DNA from: an uncultured Actinomyces sp.
GTDB taxonomy: Bacteria > Actinomycetota > Actinomycetes > Actinomycetales > Actinomycetaceae
Length of the DNA: 19,547 nucleotides
Assembly (NCBI GenBank): GCA_946998115.1
Contig: CAMPYB010000020.1
Span: 1-19,547, forward strand
Direction of reading: 5' to 3'
Of this stretch, positions 7,455-15,648 are shown piece by piece (within the stretch, counting starts at the first letter, position 1; each line of letters begins with the position of its first letter). Under the pieces are notes generated by a model. The model saw only the letters and a program-made list of their open reading frames with translations. It was not told the origin of the DNA and made no database searches. The position numbers and the translations under genes are program-made.

Positions 7455-8556
7455 CGCACAAGAAATTATAAATGATTCAATTGAGCAAACAACAGATCAT
7501 GCTTCATTGCAAGCATCAATTAAAAAAAGCCAAGAAATTTCAAAACAAATAGAAAAAAATCCTGAAAAATTTAGAGTTTTAACAGGAGATCGCCCAACTG
7601 GAAATTTGCATTTAGGACATTATTTTGGCACATTAAAGAATAGAGTCGAAATACAAAACAAAGGCGTAGACACTTGGATATTAATTGCTGATTACCAAGT
7701 AATAACTGATAGAGACAGTTTAGGTCCTATAAAAGAAAGAGTTCTTTCACTATGTGCTGACTATATTGCTTGCGGAATAGACCCAAAAAAATCGACAATT
7801 TTCACTCATTCCGCTATTCCAGCATTAAATCAATTAATGCTACCTTTCCTATCCTTAGTGACAGAAGCTGAATTACACAGAAATCCTACTGTTAAATCTG
7901 AACTCGAAGCTACAAATGGCAGAGCAATGAGCGGATTACTACTTACATATCCTATACATCAAACTGCTGACATATTATTTTGTAAAGCAAATTTAGTACC
8001 AGTAGGTAAAGACCAATTGCCACACCTGGAACAAGCTAGAGTAATTGCTTCACGTTTCGATAAAAGATATGGACGAGTTGGAGAAAAACCAATTTTCCCT
8101 CAGCCTCAAGCACTATTGTCACAAGCTACATTAATCTTAGGTTTAGATGGACAAAAGATGAGCAAATCTAAGGGAAATACTATAGAAATAGGCATGGACG
8201 ATGACACTACATTAAAGCGTATTAAAAAAGCTGTAACTGACAGTGAACGTTTCATAACATACGATCCTATAAATAGACCAGAGGTATCTAATTTATTACT
8301 TCTCGCTTCTATGGCAAGTGGAATTCCTGCTGAAAAATTAGCTGAAGAAATTGGAAATGCTGGAGCAGGACAATTAAAGAAAGTAGTTGCAGAAAGTCTA
8401 ATAGAAATGCTAACACCTATACGTAAGCGCAGAAAAGAACTTATGAATAATAAAGATTATTTACTAGATGTTTTACGTCAAGGAAATGAAAAAGCGAATG
8501 AAATAGCTAATCAGACGCTTAAAGAAGTCAAACAAGCAATGCAAATGATATATTAG
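7432..8556 (+). CDS. trpS: Tryptophanyl-tRNA synthetase
   Basis: A class I aminoacyl-tRNA synthetase of about 374 residues that charges tRNA-Trp. From the chosen start the HIGH-type motif is HLGH at about 60-63 (GDRPTGNLHLGHY) and the KMSKS loop is at about 242-246 (GLDGQKMSKSKGN). TADILF and PVGKDQ, which line the Trp site, are present. The subtype wording (LIADYQVITDRD) fits actinobacterial TrpRS. A charged, poorly conserved N-terminal extension of about 45 residues precedes the catalytic core. The start is uncertain: ATG 7432 follows GGTGA by 5 bases, ATG 7444 follows GGAAG by 5 bases, and ATG 7420 is a third option. It overlaps the upstream permease gene and is followed by a hairpin terminator. 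Confidence 0.95.
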   Translation: MEEKMKNNAQEIINDSIEQTTDHASLQASIKKSQEISKQIEKNPEKFRVLTGDRPTGNLHLGHYFGTLKNRVEIQNKGVDTWILIADYQVITDRDSLGPIKERVLSLCADYIACGIDPKKSTIFTHSAIPALNQLMLPFLSLVTEAELHRNPTVKSELEATNGRAMSGLLLTYPIHQTADILFCKANLVPVGKDQLPHLEQARVIASRFDKRYGRVGEKPIFPQPQALLSQATLILGLDGQKMSKSKGNTIEIGMDDDTTLKRIKKAVTDSERFITYDPINRPEVSNLLLLASMASGIPAEKLAEEIGNAGAGQLKKVVAESLIEMLTPIRKRRKELMNNKDYLLDVLRQGNEKANEIANQTLKEVKQAMQMIY

Positions 8557-8615
8557 AGTTTTCATTTTCTTGATTTTTAACAAAACAAAAATTAGATTAT
8601 AAAATATATGCTTAT

Positions 8616-8662
8616 AGCTGTTGGAAACATGATAATCATAGTTCCAACAGCTTTACTTTTTA
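8616..8662 (+). terminator. Terminator after trpS
   Basis: An 11-bp perfect stem AGCTGTTGGAA/TTCCAACAGCT (8616-8626 and 8642-8652) is followed by TTTACTTTTTA. The 15-base loop itself contains ATGAT-A-ATCAT, which can extend the hairpin. It lies 60 bases beyond the trpS stop and faces the convergent thioredoxin-like gene. The stretch from 8663 to 8814 holds no gene I can see. Confidence 0.8.
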
Positions 8663-8814
8663 CGAAAAACACGAGCTCAACCATAAAATGATGCGCAACA
8701 TTCTCATTTCACATATAAATATCTATGTACGAATTGCTCATAATACGAATAGAACACTTGTCGCTCTAATTAGAAGAAAATATTGTTAAATAGTTATAAA
8801 ATTTCAACAAAATT

Positions 8815-9876
8815 TTATGATAAATATGAAGCTAATGTTCTTCTTGCACGTACAACTTCGTCAATCGGTCCTAGCATATCAAAAGCGTCAATCAATCTTT
8901 TACGAGCTTCATCTTGTGTTTGTTCATCACCATGCAACACTATACTCAATAATGTATCTAAAGCTTGTTGTACTTTACCTAAAACAAGCATAGCGTCAGC
9001 TCCTCTAAATTTAATATCAAAATCTTCATCACCAGCATTCATAGCTTCAGATACTGCTTTATCAAAATCTGTTTCGCTATCAACACGTTGACGTAATCGT
9101 AAATCTGCTAAACCAACTTTAGCTGTATGATCTTTAGGATCTTTTCTCAAAGCTAATTCCCAAGCGGCTTTTGCGGCCTCATAATCACCTTTTTCAAAAG
9201 CCTCCATAGCTTCAGTGTGCTCTTTAGGAACCTCAACTTGCACTGATGGTAAATATTGAGCTGTACCTACGACACCATTTTCCATGCATGCAGCTAAAAC
9301 TTTATCTACAACATCACATAAATCTGCTTCTTCCATTTTTCCAGTAAATAGTGGAGCCATTCCTCCATTTATCAATGCTATGACGTATGGCACAGTTTCC
9401 ACTTTGAAAACTTTTTGTGTCATAGGATTTTCATCAATATTTACTTTTAGTAATTGAAAACGTCCATTATATTTAGCAGCAACTTTATCAAATGTTGAAT
9501 TAAAATCTGTTGAATGCTCAAACTGTGCAGACCAAATCAACAAAATAATAGGATATTTAGTAGATTGTCCAACAGCTACTTCGAGCAAAGTATCATCGAT
9601 ATCTAGACTAGTAGGAACAGATGGATCCTCAGTAATACCAAAAGAACTGCCTTGAGTTTGATGTTGTGTATGCAATACTTGCTGTGCAGGTGTATGTTGT
9701 GCAACAGGTTGCGCGTTATTACCACTGTGAGATTTTTGCTGATTTATGAATCCCTCTCCTGCAAAAGTTTGCTTGTTTTGATCAGATACAGCATTTTTTG
9801 ATATATCATTATTTTTTTCTTCATTTTGATTTGCAAGTTTTGACAAATCAAAAGCTCCTCTAAAATTTGCTTCCAC
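8815..9876 (-). CDS. Thioredoxin-fold/TPR protein (YbbN/CnoX-like), cysteine-free active site
   Basis: A 353-residue cytoplasmic protein. Residues about 20-80 are low-complexity and rich in Asn, Gln and His. Residues 90-200 form a thioredoxin fold (PIILLIWSAQF, then VNIDENP, and the cis-Pro segment ETVPYV at 160-165). Residues about 215-353 hold tetratricopeptide-like helices (EAFEKGDYEAAKAAWELALRKDP). The place of the CxxC motif reads SAQF/EHS, so it cannot act as a disulfide reductase. E. coli CnoX/YbbN is a chaperone-type holdase, and actinobacterial relatives are usually annotated this way. The start is GTG 9874-9876 behind AGGAG with a 5-base gap. It is the last gene of a three-gene minus-strand unit, 44 bases after the lipoprotein gene. 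Confidence 0.85.
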   Translation of the reverse strand: MEANFRGAFDLSKLANQNEEKNNDISKNAVSDQNKQTFAGEGFINQQKSHSGNNAQPVAQHTPAQQVLHTQHQTQGSSFGITEDPSVPTSLDIDDTLLEVAVGQSTKYPIILLIWSAQFEHSTDFNSTFDKVAAKYNGRFQLLKVNIDENPMTQKVFKVETVPYVIALINGGMAPLFTGKMEEADLCDVVDKVLAACMENGVVGTAQYLPSVQVEVPKEHTEAMEAFEKGDYEAAKAAWELALRKDPKDHTAKVGLADLRLRQRVDSETDFDKAVSEAMNAGDEDFDIKFRGADAMLVLGKVQQALDTLLSIVLHGDEQTQDEARKRLIDAFDMLGPIDEVVRARRTLASYLS

Positions 9877-9920
9877 TTTCGCTCCTAAACATTGTACATA
9901 AGTATTTTATAGCAAACACA

Positions 9921-10901
9921 TTATTTCTTTATAACGGACACAAGCACTCTTTGCGCACCTACAGGTATAATTTTATTATCTTTTGCTTTTTCAGATGGCA
10001 CTATAAAAGCAACGCTTACTGCATAAGTAGCTGTAATATCCGAATCTATTTTATTATTATCCCCTAAAATAGCGCCAATTGCTCCAGCGATTTTTCCATC
10101 TTTCTTGTGAGCTCCACGCAAAAATTGCATATCATATTTGAAAGAAGTGAATACTAGCGCTGATCCATCATTCAGTTTTAACGCAATATTTTCGTTTCCA
10201 TTTTTATAATCTATTTTCAAATCGGAGATATCACGTAATGAATCTATTAATTTATTTTTTTCATCCAACAATTGTTTATTAAATATATCATCTTTAAACT
10301 TTTCAGCATCTTGCTTATTTCCATTCAAACCAGAAATATATTTAGAAACGACATCTGAAGGCTTCATAACTAAACTACTATTTTTACTTGAGCATAGTTC
10401 AATGCCTTTGTTCAAAGTATTAGTTGCAGGTATTTTTGCATCAGGAAATAGTCGCACCCAATTATTAATTTTATAATTATCTCGCGGATTTGCTTGATTT
10501 AGAAGCACAAGGTAAGGTGATTTATCACCTAAAGCTTCAGATACGTACATAGCATAACGAGGCCAGTTCTTTTCTTTAGTTGCTGTTTCAACTGTTGCTT
10601 TAAAATTAATAGTGTCGATTTTACCGTCTTGATATTTTTTCGCCGCCAAATCATATTGACCTTCACGCATTGTTAGAGCATTGCCTTCTAAACGTGTTTT
10701 AATCTTTTCTTTATCTAATTTTTTGTCACTAACAGTTAAAATCTTTTCAGTCTCACTCAATATTTTTGAGAAACGCTGATGATCCAGGTTTGAAAAATGT
10801 TTATCTTGAACCTGTTTTATTTGAACAGATGTACAAGAACTTAAACCAAATATTAAGGAAATTGAAATAAGAAGTCTAAAAATAGTTTTTATTTTATTCA
10901 T
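9921..10901 (-). CDS. Predicted lipoprotein of unknown function
   Basis: A 326-residue protein with a lipoprotein signal: basic MNKIK, a hydrophobic core, then the lipobox LSSC with C23 as the lipidated residue. I do not recognise the family. The mature part has an alpha-helical, charged N-terminal half (about 30-130, SETEKILTVSDKKLDKEKIKTRLEG) and a C-terminal half with strand-rich wording, ending in a conserved-looking stretch (TATYAVSVAFIVPSEK, GAQRVLVSVIKK). It may resemble actinobacterial secreted proteins of the DUF8094 type, but I cannot confirm that. Its ATG lies 6 bases after the stop of the membrane-protein gene, so the two are translated together. It probably faces the outside of the membrane, anchored by lipid. 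No transport or enzyme motif is visible. Confidence 0.8.
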   Translation of the reverse strand: MNKIKTIFRLLISISLIFGLSSCTSVQIKQVQDKHFSNLDHQRFSKILSETEKILTVSDKKLDKEKIKTRLEGNALTMREGQYDLAAKKYQDGKIDTINFKATVETATKEKNWPRYAMYVSEALGDKSPYLVLLNQANPRDNYKINNWVRLFPDAKIPATNTLNKGIELCSSKNSSLVMKPSDVVSKYISGLNGNKQDAEKFKDDIFNKQLLDEKNKLIDSLRDISDLKIDYKNGNENIALKLNDGSALVFTSFKYDMQFLRGAHKKDGKIAGAIGAILGDNNKIDSDITATYAVSVAFIVPSEKAKDNKIIPVGAQRVLVSVIKK

Positions 10902-10907
10902 AATTTC

Positions 10908-11804
10908 TTATTTCCTATTCTTTCTTTGCTCTTTTTCCGATTGAATCATTTGTTTACGCTTAGGATATTTACGTTTATCACTTTCAGGAACCATATTTTT
11001 ATTTTTCATATTAATATTAGTTGTAAGAGTTTGTTCTACAATATTGTCTATATTTTTTTCAGTATTTTTCGCTTTATCATCATGTTTTTCAGCATAGTCT
11101 CGTATTTGCGAAACTTTTAAATCTTGCACTTGTGTTACAGCTTTATGAAACTCGATAGTTTGTTTTATAGATTTTATAACTTTTTTATGAACAATTTTTT
11201 TACTATATTCAATTCCTATAGGAAAGATCCCAATAATAATTAACACTATACCCACAAATAAGAAAGCATTCGTGTAACTGTTATAAGGCGCAACTTTCCA
11301 CTCAAATAACAGTTTATAATCTTTGTTTGTGTTACTACTTGCAATAACAGCATAATAATCAGAAGGTTTCATTTCCCATTTGATACTCGTTTTACCTATA
11401 CCTTTAGAAAAGGTATTCCACATATCTGATTTTAAATTGATATTACCAGTATCTACTTTTTTCCCAATTTTAACTGTTTTTAGAGTATGACCTGTAGAAA
11501 AATCATCCACTAAATAATAAGATTTATTTTTGTACAATGCATAATCTTTGACATCCAAACTTTTCCCTATACCTATTTGGACTTTAGCTTTTTTATCAGC
11601 AATAACACTAACTTTTACTTTATCACTTAAAGCATTCAAAACGCCTGATTTTGTTATTACTATTTTGCCTTTAATATTATCAGTGGTAGCTGAATAAATA
11701 CTCTTATTCGCAAATACAGTTGCGCACAGTATAGAAGCTATTAGACTCAAAAATCCTAAAATAATCAATAAGCTAAAAATCTTAGTTCTATAACTTTTAA
11801 ACAC
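10908..11804 (-). CDS. Two-TM membrane protein of unknown function
   Basis: A protein of about 298 residues not recognised as a named family. One transmembrane helix lies at about 10-32 (IFSLLIILGFLSLIASILCATVFA) and another at about 180-200 (AFLFVGIVLIIIGIFPIG). Between them about 140 residues, rich in Lys, Thr and Ser with beta-like wording, should lie outside the cell. The last 95 residues form a strongly basic cytoplasmic tail ending RKYPKRK...EQRKNRK. I start it at GTG 11802-11804, which follows TAGGTG by 6 bases; a GTG at 11813 has its AAGG too close. It heads a unit with the lipoprotein and thioredoxin/TPR genes. Basic tails of this sort often contact nucleic acid or phospholipid, but nothing proves that here. 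Confidence 0.75.
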   Translation of the reverse strand: MFKSYRTKIFSLLIILGFLSLIASILCATVFANKSIYSATTDNIKGKIVITKSGVLNALSDKVKVSVIADKKAKVQIGIGKSLDVKDYALYKNKSYYLVDDFSTGHTLKTVKIGKKVDTGNINLKSDMWNTFSKGIGKTSIKWEMKPSDYYAVIASSNTNKDYKLLFEWKVAPYNSYTNAFLFVGIVLIIIGIFPIGIEYSKKIVHKKVIKSIKQTIEFHKAVTQVQDLKVSQIRDYAEKHDDKAKNTEKNIDNIVEQTLTTNINMKNKNMVPESDKRKYPKRKQMIQSEKEQRKNRK

Positions 11805-11832
11805 AAAATACACCTACCTTATATACATTACA

Positions 11833-11860
11833 ATTTTACTTTATTTAATAACTTAATCAA
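11833..11860 (-). promoter_or_regulatory. Possible promoter of the membrane protein-lipoprotein-TPR unit
   Basis: On the minus strand TTGATT (11855-11860), a 16-base spacer and TAAAAT (11833-11838). Transcription would start near 11826, about 20 bases before GTG 11804. Confidence 0.4.
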
Positions 11861-11980
11861 AAATAAGCTAAAAACATGCAATTGAAATTTATTAAATATT
11901 TATTGCTTTAGTCAAAATTATCATTTACACAAAAAAAGAAATATGACATATACATAACAATTCTACTATACATAAATAAT

Positions 11981-12002
11981 TGTTTTATTAATTAATAAAA
12001 CA
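11981..12002. repeat. Perfect 22-bp palindrome in a divergent promoter region
   Basis: The half-site TGTTTTATTAA is followed immediately by its exact reverse complement, with no spacer. It lies 10 bases before the -35 box of the DUF3043 gene and about 120 bases from the divergent promoter. It has no T run that would make it a terminator. It is a candidate operator for an unknown dimeric regulator. Confidence 0.55.
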
Positions 12003-12011
12003 CAAAAATAT

Positions 12012-12039
12012 TTGTCAATAAGTTATCATATACTATATA
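12012..12039 (+). promoter_or_regulatory. Possible promoter of the DUF3043-thioesterase pair
   Basis: TTGTCA (12012-12017), a 16-base spacer and TATATA (12034-12039). The start would be near 12046, about 24 bases before ATG 12070. Confidence 0.4.
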
Positions 12040-12069
12040 CGTATTATGCAAATAACATGAGGAATATAA

Positions 12070-12633
12070 ATGTTAAATAATTCAGGACAAAAAGATTTTG
12101 AAAATAAAACAACTGGTAAGGGACACCCTACTCCTAAAAGAAAGGAAGTTGAAAAGCAAAAAATTCACACTCTAATTCCTTCTGACAGAAAAGAAGCTAA
12201 ACGTTTAGAAAGAAAAAAGAGAAATGAATTTTACGAACGTCAACGTATTGCATTAGCAACAGGAGACGAAAAATATTTACCAGCTAAAGATAAAGGTAAA
12301 GTTCGTCGCTGGGTAAGAAATTGGGTTGATGCGCGTTTTTCTTGGTGCGAATACTTATTTCCAGTAACTTTAATAATTTTAGTAGGATCGTTATTTTTCC
12401 AAAATAACCCCGTAATGCAAGTCCGTATACTAGTAGCATTATATTTAGTTTTCATAACATGTTTTATAGATGCAATTATTGCAACTATTATAGTAAAACG
12501 CAGAATACGTAAACATTTTATATCTTCAGATATACCTCCGCGTATAGGCGTATATGCTTTCATGAGAATGCTACTCCTACCTATAATGCGCTCACCTAAG
12601 CCACAAGTCCATAAGAGAGAATGGCCTAAATAA
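12070..12633 (+). CDS. DUF3043 family membrane protein
   Basis: A 187-residue protein of the actinobacteria-specific DUF3043 family. The N-terminal third is highly charged (GKGHPTPKRKEVE, then DRKEAKRLERKKRNEFYERQRIALATGDEKYLPAKDKGKVRRWVRNWVDAR, quoted in parts), matching the family wording closely. Two transmembrane helices follow at about 98-114 and 120-142, then a basic tail. No function is established for the family that I know of; the charged head should be cytoplasmic. ATG 12070 follows AGGA with 6 bases of spacing. Its stop overlaps the start of the thioesterase-like gene in a TAATG, so the two are translationally coupled. It is the best evidence that the host is an actinobacterium despite the low GC content. 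Confidence 0.93.
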   Translation: MLNNSGQKDFENKTTGKGHPTPKRKEVEKQKIHTLIPSDRKEAKRLERKKRNEFYERQRIALATGDEKYLPAKDKGKVRRWVRNWVDARFSWCEYLFPVTLIILVGSLFFQNNPVMQVRILVALYLVFITCFIDAIIATIIVKRRIRKHFISSDIPPRIGVYAFMRMLLLPIMRSPKPQVHKREWPK

Positions 12634-13010
12634 TGAACACTCTATTAGAAAATTTAGGTATAGAATACACTATGCCTGAAAAAGAATTTTTCACAGCTAA
12701 AATGCCTGTAACACCTTATTATTCACAACCACAAGGATATGTTATAGGTGGAATGTATATGTTACTAGCAGAATCAGCAGCAGGATATGCTTCTAACATT
12801 TTAGGAAAAGGTTCATATTACGCAGTCGGACAAAATATTCATGCTACACATGTTGCTCCTAAAAAATCTGATTCAGGCTTCATCGTAGCCAAAGGACAAC
12901 TAATTCATAAAGGAAAGTCTTCACACCTTTGGGAAATAAAAATATTCGATGAAGAAAATAAACTTTTATCAATAATAAGTGTGCAAAACTTCATAATAAC
13001 TCATAAATAA
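12633..13010 (+). CDS. Hotdog-fold thioesterase-like protein (PaaI/EntH type)
   Basis: A 125-residue single hotdog domain. It follows the pattern of acyl-CoA thioesterases such as PaaI and EntH: QPQGYVIGGMYMLLAESAAGYAS, then NIHATHV and HKGKSSHLWEIKIFDE. The catalytic Glu (E63 in E. coli EntH) corresponds to E47, and Gln (Q48) to Q32. The His of the usual HGG (H54 in EntH) is I38, so activity may be changed or lost. Family members hydrolyse aromatic or fatty acyl-CoA thioesters; the natural substrate here is unknown. The ATG overlaps the DUF3043 stop by one base, so its expression depends on that gene. It is cytoplasmic, with no signal sequence. Confidence 0.85.
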   Translation: MNTLLENLGIEYTMPEKEFFTAKMPVTPYYSQPQGYVIGGMYMLLAESAAGYASNILGKGSYYAVGQNIHATHVAPKKSDSGFIVAKGQLIHKGKSSHLWEIKIFDEENKLLSIISVQNFIITHK

Positions 13011-13022
13011 ATATTTATCGCT

Positions 13023-13055
13023 AAACATTTAAAACACAAAATGAAAATGTTTTTC
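13023..13055 (+). terminator. Possible weak terminator between convergent genes
   Basis: AAACATTT (13023-13030) can pair with AAATGTTT (13045-13052) around a 14-base loop, followed by TT. The stem has only two G-C pairs, so this is doubtful. It lies between the thioesterase-like gene and the convergent helicase gene. Confidence 0.3.
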
Positions 13056-13085
13056 AATAAATAAATTCTATAACTAAAATTGTAG

Positions 13086-15545
13086 TTAATCGTCAATTTT
13101 AGCTATAGGATTAAATCGTAAAAGAAGCCTTTTAGCTCCGAATTTTTTAAATTTAACATTTACAGTGGAATTTACTTTTTGTTCTTCAAAACCAGTAATA
13201 ATTCCTTCACCAAAAGTTTTATGTTTGACTTTATCACCAATTTTAAAATCATATCCTTCAATGCTTGAAACTTGTTTTACACCTTCAAAATTATCATACT
13301 TTTTATTTTCTTCATTCCTAATAGGCACACCAATTTTACCTATACTTGTTTTCCTTGTACTATCAACATGCTTCTTATTATTAACATTAGAAAAACCTGA
13401 AACAATCTTAGTTTTATTTTGAAATAAATCATTATAGTCATCAAAATCAATTTTTCGTTTCCACTCATAGTCTTCATAAAATCTATTATTATATTTCAAA
13501 CTATCATTATAGCTATCAGTATCTCCCCAAAAGCTATTTAAAATTTCTTCTTCTATATGACAATAATCGCTAGGAATATCTTTTATAAAACGAGATTGCT
13601 TACCATAAACAGTTTTATTCCAAATATTCCTTTGCCTAGCTGAGCTTAAAAACAATTTTTCTTCAGCTCTCGTAAAAGCTACATAAGCAAGCCTTCTTTC
13701 TTCTTCCAAACCATTTGTTTCATGAAAGCTGAGCTCATGAGGGAAAATTTTTTCTTCCATTCCTGCTATAAAGACCACAGGATATTCAAGTCCTTTAGAA
13801 GTATGTATAGTCATGAGTGTAACTTTATCTTCTGCAGAATCTAAATTATCAAGATCTGTTACAAGACACACACTTTCTAAATAATCAGCTAAATTAGTTT
13901 GAGGATAGTCATTGCAAAATTCTGAAACAATACTTAAAAGTTGCGCTAAATTTTCAACACGATTCTTATCTTTTATATCAACGCTAGCTCTCAATATTGG
14001 AAGATAATCACTTTTTTCCAAAACTTCCATTAGTATTTCAGCTATTTTCCCTTTTTCATTATTCAAATTACGACAAGCATGAATCAATTGCCAAAATTTA
14101 TAAAGACTTTCATTCGTTTTTTTAGTTAATTTTATTTCCCCATATTCTTTCAAAGAATAACCAAAAATGGAATCCAAAATTTCACTTATTCCAACATTGT
14201 TAGAATGAGCTAAATCAATTATTTGTTGTCTAGTCTTTACACCTATACCTCGTTTAGGCTCGTTTACAACACGTAAAAAACTATTTATATCATTCGGGTT
14301 AGAAATAAGTTGCAAATAGCACAAAGCGTCTTTTATCTCTTTACGATCATAAAATTTTGTGCCTCCCAGCATATTACAAGGCACATTTGATTTAGTAAGC
14401 TCTATTTCTATAGGACCAGATTGTGAATTTGTTCTATAAAAAATCGCAATATCAGAATAATTATATTTATTATCCGCGACTAACTGCTTTATTTTATCAG
14501 CAATAAAATGCGCTTCAGAATACTCACTATTTGCTGTATAAACCGTTACTTTGTCGCCACGACCTTTAGTTGAACGTAAAACTTTTTCACGTCTATCTTT
14601 ATTTTGAGAAATAACACTATTAGCAACATCAAGTATTATCCCAGTTGAACGATAATTTTTCTCTAATAATATAATTTTAGCTTCCGGGAAATCTTTCTCA
14701 AATTCATCAATATTTCTTACAGTTGCTCCTCTGAAAGCATAGATAGATTGATCTGAATCTCCAACAGCTGTAAGCGAATAATTCTGATCGCTATCTTTTA
14801 CGAAATCTTGATTGCAATCTTGTATTTTTTCCTCAATAATATTCTTTTCTGCAATATATTTAACTAACAAATATTGCACATAGTTCGTGTCTTGATATTC
14901 ATCAACCAAAACGTGCCTAAAGCGATGTCTATACTTTTCTAATATTTCTGGAAACTTTTGAAATAAGCACACTGTTTCCGTTAATAAATCATCAAAATCA
15001 AAAGCATTAGACATTTTAAGCTGTTTATCATATTCTTCATATATTTCAGCAATCACATTAAAAGTATTTTCATTTTTTGCTTCATTGGGCGAAATAAGAT
15101 TATTTTTCCAATACGATATTTGTCTTATAGTGTCTTTTATTGGAAATATCTTTGTCGAAATTTTTTCTGACTTATAAATATTATTTATTATTTTTTTAAC
15201 ATCCTGTGTATCATATATTGAAAAATTTGAAGAAATACCTAAAGCTCTAGATTCTGCACGCAAAATTTTTACACACATGGAATGAAAAGTACAAATCCAC
15301 ATTTGATTCACATCAGTGCCAAGTAAATTCATGATTCTATCGCGCATTTCATTTGCAGCTTTATTAGTAAAAGTTATTGCCAATATATTATTTGAAAATG
15401 CTTTTTTATGTTGCAACAAGTAAGCTATGCGTCTTGTAAGAACTCTGGTTTTTCCTGAACCTGCACCTGCAATTACTAGCAAATATTTACCCTCATAAGT
15501 GACTGCTTGCATCTGTTCATCGTTTAAATCACGTAACAAGTCCAT
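13086..15545 (-). CDS. pcrA: UvrD/PcrA-type DNA helicase
   Basis: An 819-residue superfamily 1A helicase that unwinds DNA 3' to 5' in repair and replication restart. The motifs appear in order: Walker A AGAGSGKT (26-33), motif Ia ITFTNKAA, Walker B DEYQDT (215-220), motif III GDSDQSIYAFRGA (262-274), motif IV LEKNYRST, motif V TIHTSKGLEYPVVF, and motif VI EEERRLAYVAFTRAEEKL. The C-terminal 60 residues (FKIGDKVKHKTFGEGIITGF) form the Tudor-like domain that binds RNA polymerase in PcrA. An acidic, Asn/Gln-rich insert of about 20 residues (around 234-257) lies just before motif III; mycobacterial UvrD1 has a shorter one there. ATG 15543-15545 follows AAGGA. The name pcrA versus uvrD1 is a matter of convention. 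Confidence 0.95.
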   Translation of the reverse strand: MDLLRDLNDEQMQAVTYEGKYLLVIAGAGSGKTRVLTRRIAYLLQHKKAFSNNILAITFTNKAANEMRDRIMNLLGTDVNQMWICTFHSMCVKILRAESRALGISSNFSIYDTQDVKKIINNIYKSEKISTKIFPIKDTIRQISYWKNNLISPNEAKNENTFNVIAEIYEEYDKQLKMSNAFDFDDLLTETVCLFQKFPEILEKYRHRFRHVLVDEYQDTNYVQYLLVKYIAEKNIIEEKIQDCNQDFVKDSDQNYSLTAVGDSDQSIYAFRGATVRNIDEFEKDFPEAKIILLEKNYRSTGIILDVANSVISQNKDRREKVLRSTKGRGDKVTVYTANSEYSEAHFIADKIKQLVADNKYNYSDIAIFYRTNSQSGPIEIELTKSNVPCNMLGGTKFYDRKEIKDALCYLQLISNPNDINSFLRVVNEPKRGIGVKTRQQIIDLAHSNNVGISEILDSIFGYSLKEYGEIKLTKKTNESLYKFWQLIHACRNLNNEKGKIAEILMEVLEKSDYLPILRASVDIKDKNRVENLAQLLSIVSEFCNDYPQTNLADYLESVCLVTDLDNLDSAEDKVTLMTIHTSKGLEYPVVFIAGMEEKIFPHELSFHETNGLEEERRLAYVAFTRAEEKLFLSSARQRNIWNKTVYGKQSRFIKDIPSDYCHIEEEILNSFWGDTDSYNDSLKYNNRFYEDYEWKRKIDFDDYNDLFQNKTKIVSGFSNVNNKKHVDSTRKTSIGKIGVPIRNEENKKYDNFEGVKQVSSIEGYDFKIGDKVKHKTFGEGIITGFEEQKVNSTVNVKFKKFGAKRLLLRFNPIAKIDD

Positions 15546-15593
15546 AGCATTCCTTTGACACTAAAATGTTTAAACATAAAATAATACTTTAAC

Positions 15594-15599
15594 ATTATA
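15594..15599 (-). promoter_or_regulatory. Possible -10 box of the helicase gene
   Basis: The minus strand reads TATAAT, with a start expected near 15587, about 42 bases before the ATG. No good -35 is visible. A 12-bp palindrome, ATGTTTAAACAT (15566-15577), sits just downstream of the expected start. Confidence 0.35.
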
Positions 15600-15648
15600 T
15601 GATATTTATAAGTTCATTTATAAATTACAAATAATTGTACTTGCTTTC

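Noticed and set aside
8797..8817. AT-only inverted repeat TAAAATTT/AAATTTTA overlapping the stop of the thioredoxin/TPR gene
   Set aside because: It has no G-C pairs and no clear U run, so it is unlikely to end transcription; such repeats are expected by chance at this composition.
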